A stretch of DNA of 64,000 bases from Flavobacterium sp. GTDB lineage: Bacteria; Bacteroidota; Bacteroidia; Flavobacteriales; Flavobacteriaceae. The notes beneath the pieces were generated by a model. The model ran no database searches. It worked only from the letters and a program-made list of their open reading frames with translations, and was not told where the DNA came from. This document shows, one piece after another, positions 16,300-24,159 of this stretch (positions are counted from its first letter, which is position 1; every line of letters begins with the position of its first letter). The position numbers were made by a program, and so were the translations under genes. Where the stretch lies: assembly GCF_004295795.1 (NCBI RefSeq), contig NZ_SEBR01000015.1, forward strand, positions 28,116-92,115, in the 5' to 3' direction.

Positions 16300-19200
16300 T
16301 TAAAATGTTATGTCAGCTCCAAAGAGAATTCCGCGCGGGTTCGGGAATGAACCGCCGTCGTAACCTCTTGAGAACAATCCGTCGTTGTAGCTGATGTCAG
16401 GATCGAATCCTTTGTACTTCGTAAAAGTGTACAGGTTTTGACCCGAAACGTAGATTCTGGCGCGTTTCACAAGCATGTCTTTCAACGGCAAAGTGTAACC
16501 GAGTTCGACGCTCTGGATGCGCAGGTAGTCGCCTTTTTCGATAAAACGGTCAGACGGACGCGAGTTTCCGTTCAGGTCGCGGTAATCCACACGTGGCACG
16601 TTCGTATCCGTATTAGATGGCGTCCAATAATTGGTCATGTCTCTGTGGTAGTTGTTCAATCCGCTTGTCATCAAGGCGTTGTACATTCCGTTGTAGATCT
16701 TGTTTCCGCCGACACCTTGAAGGAACGCGCTCAAATCGAAGCCTTTGTAACTCACGTTGAAGTTGACGCCATAGCTGTATTTCGGAATCGTCACACCTTG
16801 GTAAGTACGGTCTTCGTCGTTGATTTGTCCATCGCCGTTCACATCGCGGAACTTGATGTCGCCCGGTTGCGCGTTGGCTTGGAAAGCGTGGCCGTCGATT
16901 TCTGCCTGGCTTTGGAAAATGCCTTCGGTTTCGTAGGCGAAAAGTTCACCTATCGATCCGCCGACTCTTGTTTTCGAATTGGTTCCGAAAACCGGTAAAT
17001 CATCGTTCCCGATTTTGAGCACTTCATTTTTGATGGTTCCGAAGTTGGCCGAAATCCCGTATTTGAATTCGCGGTCGTTGTTTTGATAGCCCAAAACAAA
17101 TTCAAAACCTTTGTTCTGCATAGTCGCCGCGTTTGTAGTTATTGTCGCCGGGAAAGATCCTGTCGAGAATGGGAGTGGAACTGTTGCAAGGATGTCTTCG
17201 GACTTCTTTATATAATACTCGACCGAAAAATTCAACTTGTCTCTCAGGAAAGTCGTTTCAAGAGCGATATTCTTCGTGCGCGTCGTTTCCCATGAGATGT
17301 TTGGATCAAGACGGGAAACGTTCGTAGTTCCGGGAGCAAGTGTATTTCCAAAAGTGTATCCGGCAAATGCGTTTACGGTTTGCGAGAAAAAGTACACGGG
17401 AACCGCGTTGTTTCCTGCTTCGCCATAACCTGCGCGAAGTTTGGCGCTACTCCACCACTGCGGAAGCTCGAAAGCCTTATCGATTTTCCAAGCGCCGCTC
17501 ACCGAATAGAAGTCGGCTTTGTTGATCGCTTTCGGAAAAAGAGAACTTTGGTCTTGACGCCACGTTCCGGCCAAAATGTAAGTATCGTCGAAAGTGTAGA
17601 TCAAACGTGAAAACACAGAACGGCGGTTTTCGGCAGATTCATATTCTCCGGCAGAAATCGCATCGGCATATTCAATATGTGCAATTTCGTCATTGCCGTA
17701 TCCGACGCCTCTTGACCAGTGGCGATATCCGTTGTTTTTCTCTGTCGTGTAACCCAACAACGCTTCTACTCTGTGTTTTCCGAAAGTCGTGTCGTACGTC
17801 AGCAAGTTGTCGAGAAGCGTGCGCTGGTTGCGTCCGTTGTCTACGTCGAGAGAAGATTCGGCGTTTGTGGTGATGTAATACCAACCCAAATCACTCGGCG
17901 GAATGAAAAGTCGGTTGCCGTAGTGCAATTGGTCGGCACTGACATTGAGTCTGTATTTCAAGCCTTTCAAAAGTTCGATTTCTCCCCAAACATTTCCTAC
18001 GAAGCGATTGCGGTAGCCGTTGTTCTTGACAAGATTGTTCCATCCGATGACGTTCAGCGTAATTGCGCGTTGTGTGAGGTTGTCGGCGCCACCGTATCCG
18101 CCAAGGCGATTCGGATCGTAAACCGGCATCGTAGGAATAGCCTGAAGCAACAACAGAATGTTCGATTGTCCCGGCAAATATTCGCTGAAACGATCTCTGT
18201 CGGCATCGGTATAAGCGAATTTTCCTCCGAACTTGAATCGCGTTCCGACTTTTCCGCCGATGTTGAAGCTAAGCGTTTTACGGTCGTATTCCTGAGGCGT
18301 GTCGACATAACTCGTGTTTGTGAAATTGTCGAGGTTCATGCTGAAGTTGATGTTTTCACTTCCGCCCGAAACCGTAAGCGACTGATTCTGCAAAGTTCCT
18401 GTGCGGAACGCCGCGTCTTGCCAGTCAGTATCGACATTGCTGATGTAGGCCGGATTCGTCGGATCGTTCCCCGGAAGCGGAGCCGTGTTGATAGGATCGG
18501 CTGTCCAGGCTGCGTTTGCGATCGTTTGATATTGTGTGCGATTCGTCAACGGTATTTTCTTGGCCACGTTCTGGAATCCGGCAACAGATTTGAAGTTGAC
18601 CGACATTTTTCCGGCTTTCCCTTTTCTGGTCGTGATCACAATGACACCGCCCGCGCCGCGAACACCGTAAATCGCCGTGGAAGACGCATCTTTCAGCACC
18701 GAAATCGACTCGATATCGCCCGGAGCGAAATCATATGGATCGTTGACAATCACGCCGTCGATCACAAATGTCGGATTGTTGTTCGTAAACGAAGACGCTC
18801 CGCGGATCTTGATATTGACAAAACCGCCCGGTTCACCCGAAGATTGCACTGTAACGCCCGCAACCTGACCTTGAAGCATCTTGGCCACGTCGTGCGTAAC
18901 GGTTTTCTTGGCTTCCTCGACATTGACAGATGCGACAGCTCCGGTCAAATCTGATTTCTTTTGACTTCCGTATCCGATTACGACGACCTCATTCAACGTA
19001 TTCTGATCTGGATCAAGACTGATATTCAAAGTGGTTTGGTTGGAAAGCTTCACTTCTTGCGCAGCGAATCCGATGTAAGAGAAAACGAGAACATCTCCTG
19101 ATTTCGCGGCAATCGAATAATTACCGTCGATGTCAGATGAGATTCCCGTCGCGCTGCCTTTTACGTTTACGTTGGCCATTGGCAACGGCATGCCGCTGTC

Positions 19201-19338
19201 TGAAGCCAAAATCTTACCCGCTACCGTGAGGCTTTGGGCGTTCATTCCGCAAACCGAAAGCAGCAATGCGACCACGGCGATCCTCGAACTGGCGAGGTTA
19301 TCCGAAACGCATTTAAGCAATCTGGTTAATGTCATCAT
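16300..19338 (-). CDS. SusC/RagA-family TonB-dependent transporter (arabinan locus)
   Basis: A 1012-residue outer-membrane transporter. After a signal peptide (to about residue 34) come a carboxypeptidase-regulatory-like domain (about 36-110), the linker with LNEVVVIGYGSQKKSDLTGA, a plug domain, and a 22-strand barrel ending in GILFGADITF with the terminal Phe expected for outer-membrane insertion. It imports oligosaccharides with TonB energy. Either of the first two Met codons (19338, 19335) may be used. A promoter with a candidate operator lies at 19371-19415, and the gene is divergent from the Nudix regulator. Confidence 0.95.
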   Translation of the reverse strand: MMTLTRLLKCVSDNLASSRIAVVALLLSVCGMNAQSLTVAGKILASDSGMPLPMANVNVKGSATGISSDIDGNYSIAAKSGDVLVFSYIGFAAQEVKLSNQTTLNISLDPDQNTLNEVVVIGYGSQKKSDLTGAVASVNVEEAKKTVTHDVAKMLQGQVAGVTVQSSGEPGGFVNIKIRGASSFTNNNPTFVIDGVIVNDPYDFAPGDIESISVLKDASSTAIYGVRGAGGVIVITTRKGKAGKMSVNFKSVAGFQNVAKKIPLTNRTQYQTIANAAWTADPINTAPLPGNDPTNPAYISNVDTDWQDAAFRTGTLQNQSLTVSGGSENINFSMNLDNFTNTSYVDTPQEYDRKTLSFNIGGKVGTRFKFGGKFAYTDADRDRFSEYLPGQSNILLLLQAIPTMPVYDPNRLGGYGGADNLTQRAITLNVIGWNNLVKNNGYRNRFVGNVWGEIELLKGLKYRLNVSADQLHYGNRLFIPPSDLGWYYITTNAESSLDVDNGRNQRTLLDNLLTYDTTFGKHRVEALLGYTTEKNNGYRHWSRGVGYGNDEIAHIEYADAISAGEYESAENRRSVFSRLIYTFDDTYILAGTWRQDQSSLFPKAINKADFYSVSGAWKIDKAFELPQWWSSAKLRAGYGEAGNNAVPVYFFSQTVNAFAGYTFGNTLAPGTTNVSRLDPNISWETTRTKNIALETTFLRDKLNFSVEYYIKKSEDILATVPLPFSTGSFPATITTNAATMQNKGFEFVLGYQNNDREFKYGISANFGTIKNEVLKIGNDDLPVFGTNSKTRVGGSIGELFAYETEGIFQSQAEIDGHAFQANAQPGDIKFRDVNGDGQINDEDRTYQGVTIPKYSYGVNFNVSYKGFDLSAFLQGVGGNKIYNGMYNALMTSGLNNYHRDMTNYWTPSNTDTNVPRVDYRDLNGNSRPSDRFIEKGDYLRIQSVELGYTLPLKDMLVKRARIYVSGQNLYTFTKYKGFDPDISYNDGLFSRGYDGGSFPNPRGILFGADITF

Positions 19339-19370
19339 AATTGGTTAGGTTTTGTTTGATTAAATAAATG

Positions 19371-19415
19371 TGTTTTTTACACTTCCAAATTTAGTTAAAG
19401 TTTTAAGAAAAGCAA
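19371..19415 (-). promoter_or_regulatory. susC promoter with candidate Nudix-repressor operator
   Basis: On the minus strand TTGC (19415-19412), an 18-bp spacer and TAAATTTG (19393-19386) fit the Bacteroidota -33/-7 pattern well. Just downstream, over the expected start site, is AAGTGTAAAAAACACA (19384-19369), with GTGT and ACAC arms. Similar elements in the same gap are AAGTGAAATTTTAACACT (19431-19448) and AAGTGTACAA (19512-19521). I infer that these are binding sites of the divergent regulator; the promoter is more certain than the operator. Confidence 0.6.
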
Positions 19416-19578
19416 GAAAATATTTTTTATAAGTGAAATTTTAACACTAATAAATTGAGAAGGCTTCAATACTACATCGTTTCCTGTTGCCATATTCGCA
19501 TTTTGCCGAATAAGTGTACAACCTTGTTTTATTCGGGCTTTGTGGCTATCTTGCGCAAGATTTCAGACGAAAAAACAC

Positions 19579-20265
19579 ATGGAAAACTATCAGGATCAAG
19601 ACAAGCAACTGCTCGCCGTCGACTGCATCATTTTTGGATTCGATAAGAAAAATCTGAAAATTTTGCTCATCAAACGCGACTTCGAACCCGAGCGCGGACG
19701 TTGGTCATTGATGGGCGGATTTCTCCGAAATGATGAAACCCTGGACGAAGCCGCAAACCGTGTCCTGACAGATTTGACAGGACTTCACGATGTTTATCTG
19801 GAACAACTTCGCGCCTATTCGGCAGTAGATCGCGATCCGGTGGAACGCACGATTTCGGTGTCTTATTACGCCTTGATCAACGCTTCTGAATCTGACAGCG
19901 AACTCAACAAGGATTTCTCGGCAAAATGGTTCAACATGCACGAAGCCCCGAACCTGATTTTTGACCACAACACGATGGTTACGAATGCGATGGCTCGTTT
20001 GAGGAGACGTGCTTTGACCAAGCCGATCGGGTTTGAACTGCTTCCGAAGAAATTCACGATGAAGCAACTCCAAAGTTTATACGAAGCTATTTTGGACGAA
20101 AAACTGGACAAACGCAATTTCATCAACAAGATCAACTCGCTCGATATTCTCGAAAAAACCGAGGAAAAAGACATGAAATCGTCTCGAAAAGGTTCTTTCC
20201 TTTATATGTTCGACGAGGAAAAATATGCCAAGAAGGTCAAGGAAGGTTTCATGTTCAAGCTTTAG
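19579..20265 (+). CDS. NrtR/AraR-type Nudix transcriptional regulator
   Basis: A 228-residue protein (start ATG 19579) with an N-terminal Nudix domain (about 10-150) and a C-terminal winged helix (about 150-228, FTMKQLQSLYEAILDEKLDKRNF). In the Nudix box GGFLRNDETLDEAANRVLTD the catalytic REUxEE core reads RVLTDL, so hydrolase activity is almost surely lost, as in known members that use the fold as a sugar or ADP-ribose sensor. The family includes an arabinose-responsive repressor in Bacteroides. Divergence from susC of an arabinan locus supports the same role here. It overlaps the convergent lipoprotein gene by 11 bp. Confidence 0.88.
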   Translation: MENYQDQDKQLLAVDCIIFGFDKKNLKILLIKRDFEPERGRWSLMGGFLRNDETLDEAANRVLTDLTGLHDVYLEQLRAYSAVDRDPVERTISVSYYALINASESDSELNKDFSAKWFNMHEAPNLIFDHNTMVTNAMARLRRRALTKPIGFELLPKKFTMKQLQSLYEAILDEKLDKRNFINKINSLDILEKTEEKDMKSSRKGSFLYMFDEEKYAKKVKEGFMFKL

Positions 20266-21253
20266 TCCTCCAGTTTTGGTTGGTTCTTAATTCCCACATC
20301 AGGCGGTGGAATTTTTGGAGCGCGAAAGTTCCTTTGTGGCCGTAATCACTTATGGATATCGTTTTGCCGTTGTCGTAAGTGATTTTCACGTTTGCCGTTT
20401 GATCGCACGTCCAAGGCACATGATAGGCAGGCTTGAGACTTTCAAAATCCACGTAATCGAGCAAGCTTTTCAGCTCGTTCCAACTTTTGTCAGAAATAGT
20501 CCCTTCGAATTTTCCCTCACTCTGCTCGCCGCGTTGCCAAGGCTTGGAATAGTTTTCGTATTTCGCATCGAATTTTTCCGATTGATTTTCAAGTATCTCC
20601 ATATCGAAAAGAATGTTCGAATATTCGATTTTTTCAATCTTATGTGATTTTGGATTCGGATTGTACTCGACGAAATCACCATCCAAAAAAGTAAGTAATG
20701 CCTTGTGTTGTTCTTGTTTCACGAACCCTGATACAGTTTGTACCCGCGGAAAATAAATCGCAAGCAGCGGCCTGGAGCCGAGGTATTCTATTTTCGGGAC
20801 AACTCCATAAAAATCATCGCCAAAAGTATTAAGCTTGGTTTCGTTCCCGAAATTCATGATCGCGATCACATTGAACGGCCTTGAGAGCACAACGTCAAAA
20901 CTTTTGATATTCTGCGGAGTATATGTGTTATTATCACCAATCGCAAGCAAATCAGTATAACCATTGTTGTCAAAATCCACTTTTTGGTACGTGAAATCCA
21001 CTTTTAGCCTGTTCGCGAAATTCACGAGAACCGAGTCGCATCCGTTACAATCCAGCTCCTGAATCTTTTTGAGCGTGAATTTTCGGTACAGACTATCCGA
21101 ATCGCCAATGTACTTTTCAAGTTCGGCGTTGGTTTTTAGCGAATCGATTTTGGTCGGAATGATCTTCGCGGGCGTGAACGATTTTTCGTCCTGACAAGAA
21201 ATCAGTGAAAGAATCAACAGCGGTAGGACGAGTACTTTGTTCAACATCGGCAT
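20255..21253 (-). CDS. DUF6438-type lipoprotein of unknown function
   Basis: A 332-residue lipoprotein (lipobox LISC, then QDEKS). Residues about 40-130 include DFDNNGYTDLLAIGDN, a calcium-loop-like repeat; the C-terminal 100 residues (EGKFEGTISDKSWNELKSLL... VKITYDNGKTISISDYGH) match the DUF6438 type of domain. A second in-frame Met at 21247 would also give a good signal peptide. No function is known. The convergent overlap with the Nudix regulator is probably chance crowding. Confidence 0.75.
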   Translation of the reverse strand: MPMLNKVLVLPLLILSLISCQDEKSFTPAKIIPTKIDSLKTNAELEKYIGDSDSLYRKFTLKKIQELDCNGCDSVLVNFANRLKVDFTYQKVDFDNNGYTDLLAIGDNNTYTPQNIKSFDVVLSRPFNVIAIMNFGNETKLNTFGDDFYGVVPKIEYLGSRPLLAIYFPRVQTVSGFVKQEQHKALLTFLDGDFVEYNPNPKSHKIEKIEYSNILFDMEILENQSEKFDAKYENYSKPWQRGEQSEGKFEGTISDKSWNELKSLLDYVDFESLKPAYHVPWTCDQTANVKITYDNGKTISISDYGHKGTFALQKFHRLMWELRTNQNWRTKA

Positions 21254-21280
21254 TTGGTTTATTTAGCTGTAACGCGAAAC

Positions 21281-21416
21281 TTTAACAATTCTTACAGATT
21301 TTCTGTAACCGAGCGTCGCGATTTTTTTGTAGGTATGCACCGGCCCTTCCCCATAGTGGCAAAGTTCGGATTCCCGAAAATAGGTTCGTTACAGAAAATC
21401 TGTAGTTTTTGTTAAA
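21281..21416. repeat. Twin palindromes in a long inverted repeat
   Basis: TACAGATTTTCTGTAAC (21293-21309) and GTTACAGAAAATCTGTA (21388-21404) are perfect 17-bp inverted copies 78 bp apart. Each is itself a palindrome with arms TACAGA/TCTGTA around three A or T. Flanking TTTAACA/TGTTAAA (21281-21287, 21410-21416) extends the symmetry. It fills most of the gap between the DUF3095 and DUF6438 genes. It could be a pair of regulator sites or a small mobile repeat; no gene is present. Confidence 0.75.
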
Positions 21417-21428
21417 TGTAGGTTTGCG

Positions 21429-22595
21429 TCAGACGTCACCATTCTGTTTGGCCAACTTGGCTTTGAGCATTCGCGCGGCTTGGGTGTAACCACCATCCGA
21501 TCCGTCCACGAAATGAATGTGGCCGTCGTCGAGATCGCGCACGTAGCAAGACATTATAGAAGCATTGCTGATATGGATTCCGTATAAAATTTCCTTGTCA
21601 GATTCAAGTTCGTCGAGGAAATCCTGTAATTTTTCGCGCTGGATTTTCTGGCCCGAAATCACCGTATTGATCTTTCCGTCAAGAACCAACGTGTCGCTCA
21701 TTTCGACGAGTCGCTCGAGGTATTTCTGGCCTTTGAAAGTTCTTAGGTAAACATACGAGTACAACGAGATCAGCTTTTGGCGCAACAATTCGAGCAATTT
21801 GATCTTTCCGATCTGTACTCGCATTTCGTTTCCGAGACGTCCGAAAGTCGTTTTCTGGCGCAGTTTGTTGACCGAAATGGGCTGGCGTTTCTTGAGCGAT
21901 CCGTAAAGCGTTTCGACCTTGTCCAAAACCGACGAGAAAACCTGCGGCTGCCGCGAATTGTCAGAAGCCAAAACCAACAAAGTCACGATTTCTTCCTTGT
22001 CTTCGGGCGGCGAAATCCTGTCCCAACGGCATTGCATTCCGCTTAGGTCGAGATTGTCGGCCGCGCCCGTGAAATCTTCTGTCGGATAGTCTTTTCCTTT
22101 GATGATCTTTTCGGCGAAAATCAGTCCGTCGCCGAGAATTATCGGAATCGAAAAAACCGCCGAGTTGTAATGCTTGGCGATCTTGAGTTGGCTTCCGTGA
22201 GCGAAAACCTCCGAAACCTGAACTTTCCCGACGCGCAGATTCAGGCCGAAATTCTCGAAAGTGTTCTTGCGGAATTGGTACAAAGCCAACAAAGCGTCAT
22301 CAAGCAAATTGGGCGGAATGAGAAACGTCGCGCCGTCGCCACCGAAAAAAAACGGCAACAAGATCTTGTGTTTGAAAGCGATGTTCAAAACCGCGACGAT
22401 ACTGCCCGTGGCGAGTAAATTCACGGTCTCGTGACGTCCTCCAAAAACCGCTTCGGTCGAATTCTGAATGTCGGTTATCACGATCGTCCAATCTTGGGGC
22501 ACGTTTGAAAACTTATCCGGACTGGCCAACAATTTGGCCAACGCCATTTCGTGGGCTTTGAGCTGCGAGTAAAAATGGTCGCTTGCGTTTTGCAT
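21429..22595 (-). CDS. DUF3095 protein, class III cyclase-like
   Basis: A 388-residue cytoplasmic protein of the DUF3095 type. The N-terminal half looks like a nucleotidyl cyclase catalytic domain: WTIVITDIQNSTEAV near residue 38 supplies the first metal-binding Asp, and FFFGGDGATFLIP near residue 86 the second. The C-terminal half (about 200-388) is alpha/beta and unknown. This suggests a cyclic nucleotide synthase or a nucleotide-binding relative, though the product is unknown. A 25-residue ORF lies 29 bp upstream, with a strong promoter beyond it. Confidence 0.8.
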   Translation of the reverse strand: MQNASDHFYSQLKAHEMALAKLLASPDKFSNVPQDWTIVITDIQNSTEAVFGGRHETVNLLATGSIVAVLNIAFKHKILLPFFFGGDGATFLIPPNLLDDALLALYQFRKNTFENFGLNLRVGKVQVSEVFAHGSQLKIAKHYNSAVFSIPIILGDGLIFAEKIIKGKDYPTEDFTGAADNLDLSGMQCRWDRISPPEDKEEIVTLLVLASDNSRQPQVFSSVLDKVETLYGSLKKRQPISVNKLRQKTTFGRLGNEMRVQIGKIKLLELLRQKLISLYSYVYLRTFKGQKYLERLVEMSDTLVLDGKINTVISGQKIQREKLQDFLDELESDKEILYGIHISNASIMSCYVRDLDDGHIHFVDGSDGGYTQAARMLKAKLAKQNGDV

Positions 22596-22624
22596 GAAAC
22601 CAAGTTAGTAAGAAACTCCCAAAT

Positions 22625-22702
22625 CTATCGATCCGGAAAGTATTTTAAGAGAACCGAGATCGCGATTTCGGCCAAAACAAAAAGAAACAACAGTCTTTTC
22701 AT
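22625..22702 (-). CDS. Candidate 25-residue membrane peptide upstream of the DUF3095 gene
   Basis: The short ORF encodes a basic start (MKRLL), a single hydrophobic stretch (FLFVLAEIAISVLL) and a charged end (KYFPDR). It lies 29 bp before the DUF3095 start and downstream of a good promoter (22759-22787), so it would be the first cistron. It could be a small membrane protein, a leader peptide, or chance. No Shine-Dalgarno is visible, which is normal in this phylum. Confidence 0.35.
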   Translation of the reverse strand: MKRLLFLFVLAEIAISVLLKYFPDR

Positions 22703-22758
22703 TGTGCGTGTTTTTGATTGATACTGATTACTGATTGATTAATTGATGATGATTGGAA

Positions 22759-22787
22759 CAAATGTAACTAAAACTTTAGTTCACCAA
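22759..22787 (-). promoter_or_regulatory. Promoter with internal palindrome for the DUF3095 unit
   Basis: On the minus strand TTG (22787-22785), an 18-bp spacer and TACATTTG (22766-22759) match the -33/-7 consensus. The spacer is nearly filled by the palindrome AACTAAAACTTTAGTT (22766-22781), a plausible repressor site between the two boxes. The remaining bases of the gap 22596-22910 hold the small ORF and the divergent promoter at 22825-22885. Confidence 0.55.
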
Positions 22788-22824
22788 CTATTTTTTTAGT
22801 TGAATTTAAGTTTTTGTTGTGACC

Positions 22825-22885
22825 GAACTGTACAACGACCAATTCGAATTGCGTAAGACATTGCCCACAACATTGGCGAACTTTG
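22825..22885 (+). promoter_or_regulatory. Regulon promoter, site 1 (DUF2383 gene)
   Basis: Two half-sites, GAACTGTACA (22825-22834) and GAATTGCGTAAG (22846-22857), start 21 bp apart. GAACTTTG (22878-22885) sits 24 bp after GTAAG at the position of a -7 box. No -33 consensus is present because the second half-site takes its place. The start codon follows at 22911. Five other promoters in the window share this layout. Confidence 0.65.
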
Positions 22886-22910
22886 TAAAACACAACTAAA
22901 TTCAACTATT

Positions 22911-23378
22911 ATGGAACGCACAGCGATCGACACAGAAAAAGCAACTAAAGCACTGAATAACCTTATCGAAATCAACAACGACCGTATTGAAGGTTATGAA
23001 ACCGCGGCCAAAGAAACCGATTCGGTAGAATTGAAAGGCCTGTTTTCAGCTTGGAGAGACACAAGTGAGAACATCGTTTCTGAATTGAGAAGCGAAGTCG
23101 TGGCACTAGGCGGAACTCCTGAAGAAGGAACGCGAGTCACCGGAAAATTCTTCCGTGCCTGGATGGACGTCAAAGCCGCATTGACCGGAAACGACCGCCA
23201 TCAAATTTTGTCCTCTTGCGAATTCGGGGAAGACAAAGCCCAGGAAACGTACGAAGACGTTCTGGAAACGTATGCAAACGACTTGACATCGCAGCAAATC
23301 TCGATGATCCAGGACCAAAAGGCGAAATTGAGAGTCGATCACGACAAAGTGAAAGCGTTAAGAGACGCCGAAGCCTAA
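22911..23378 (+). CDS. DUF2383 ferritin-like four-helix protein
   Basis: A 155-residue all-helical protein of the DUF2383 (PA2169-like) type: KATKALNNLIEINNDRIEGYETAAKE, then helices with regularly spaced Glu and His. These proteins are ferritin-like bundles often linked to stress, but their chemistry is not established. No signal peptide. It has its own regulon-type promoter and a strong terminator. The shared promoter links it with the catalase and YciF genes 31 kb away, which supports a stress role. Confidence 0.88.
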   Translation: MERTAIDTEKATKALNNLIEINNDRIEGYETAAKETDSVELKGLFSAWRDTSENIVSELRSEVVALGGTPEEGTRVTGKFFRAWMDVKAALTGNDRHQILSSCEFGEDKAQETYEDVLETYANDLTSQQISMIQDQKAKLRVDHDKVKALRDAEA

Positions 23379-23400
23379 ATTTGGTAAGAACCCAAAAACA

Positions 23401-23433
23401 AAAAGCCGTCTGCGAATAACAGGCGGCTTTTTC
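23401..23433 (+). terminator. Bidirectional terminator between the DUF2383 and lytT genes
   Basis: AAAAGCCGTCTG and CAGGCGGCTTTT pair over 12 bp (one G-U) with a 7-base loop and T runs on both strands. It ends the DUF2383 gene on the plus strand and the convergent LytT/LytS operon on the minus strand. Confidence 0.9.
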
Positions 23434-23463
23434 TATTTGATAAACTTCGGATATTATCGCGCT

Positions 23464-24159
23464 TCATTTCTGCTCAAACCAAGAAGAAACGGGCTTCCTG
23501 TAAGTTTCACCAATCGGGATAAACTCGTGATTCTGCATTTGGATTCGGTTTCCGTCGAGCATTTTCACTTTGTCCGTCGGGATGATGAACGATCGATGCA
23601 CGCGCATGAATTTGTCGCTCGGCAACTTTTCGAGAATGTCTTTCATATTCTCGAGCGCCATGATTTTCTCGTCTTTGGTGTGAATTCGGATGTAATCTTT
23701 GAGGCCTTCGATGTACAGAATATCCGCGAAAGCGATCTTGTAATGCTTCCGATCGGCCTTGACCATCAAATGATCGACCGCGTTCGAGGCGCGAAAAGTT
23801 TCCTGCCAGCGCGCGAATTTTTCCACGGCCTGAAAGAATCGGTTGAACGAGATCGGTTTGACCAGATAATCAACCACATGGTATTGAAAAGCCTCGACCG
23901 CATATTCCATATAAGCCGACGTGATCACGAAATTGTGCTTGTTGTCAAACAGTTTCATGAGTTCCAAACCCGTTATCTCAGGCATTTGAATGTCGACGAA
24001 AATCAGGTCGACCTCGTTCGATTTTATGACTTCGATCGCTTTGAAAACGTCGCTTCCGGCAAATAAAATATTGAGCGACGGCACTTTGCCAGCGTGAGCT
24101 TCTAGCAATTGAACGGCGAGCGGTTCGTCATCGATGATCAGGCAATTTATCTTTTTCAT
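23464..24159 (-). CDS. LytTR-family response regulator
   Basis: A 231-residue regulator with a receiver domain (phospho-acceptor Asp56 in DLIFVDIQMP, conserved DDE at the start, Lys in LVKP) and a C-terminal LytTR DNA-binding domain (about 130-231: ILYIEGLKDYIRIHTKD, MRVHRSFIIPTDKV). It overlaps the kinase gene by 4 bp (ATGA). LytTR proteins bind direct repeats with about 21-bp periodicity, often next to the -35 region. Six promoters in this window have such repeats, one of them 580 bp from the end of this gene, so it is the leading candidate for their activator. That link is inference. Confidence 0.93.
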   Translation of the reverse strand: MKKINCLIIDDEPLAVQLLEAHAGKVPSLNILFAGSDVFKAIEVIKSNEVDLIFVDIQMPEITGLELMKLFDNKHNFVITSAYMEYAVEAFQYHVVDYLVKPISFNRFFQAVEKFARWQETFRASNAVDHLMVKADRKHYKIAFADILYIEGLKDYIRIHTKDEKIMALENMKDILEKLPSDKFMRVHRSFIIPTDKVKMLDGNRIQMQNHEFIPIGETYRKPVSSWFEQK

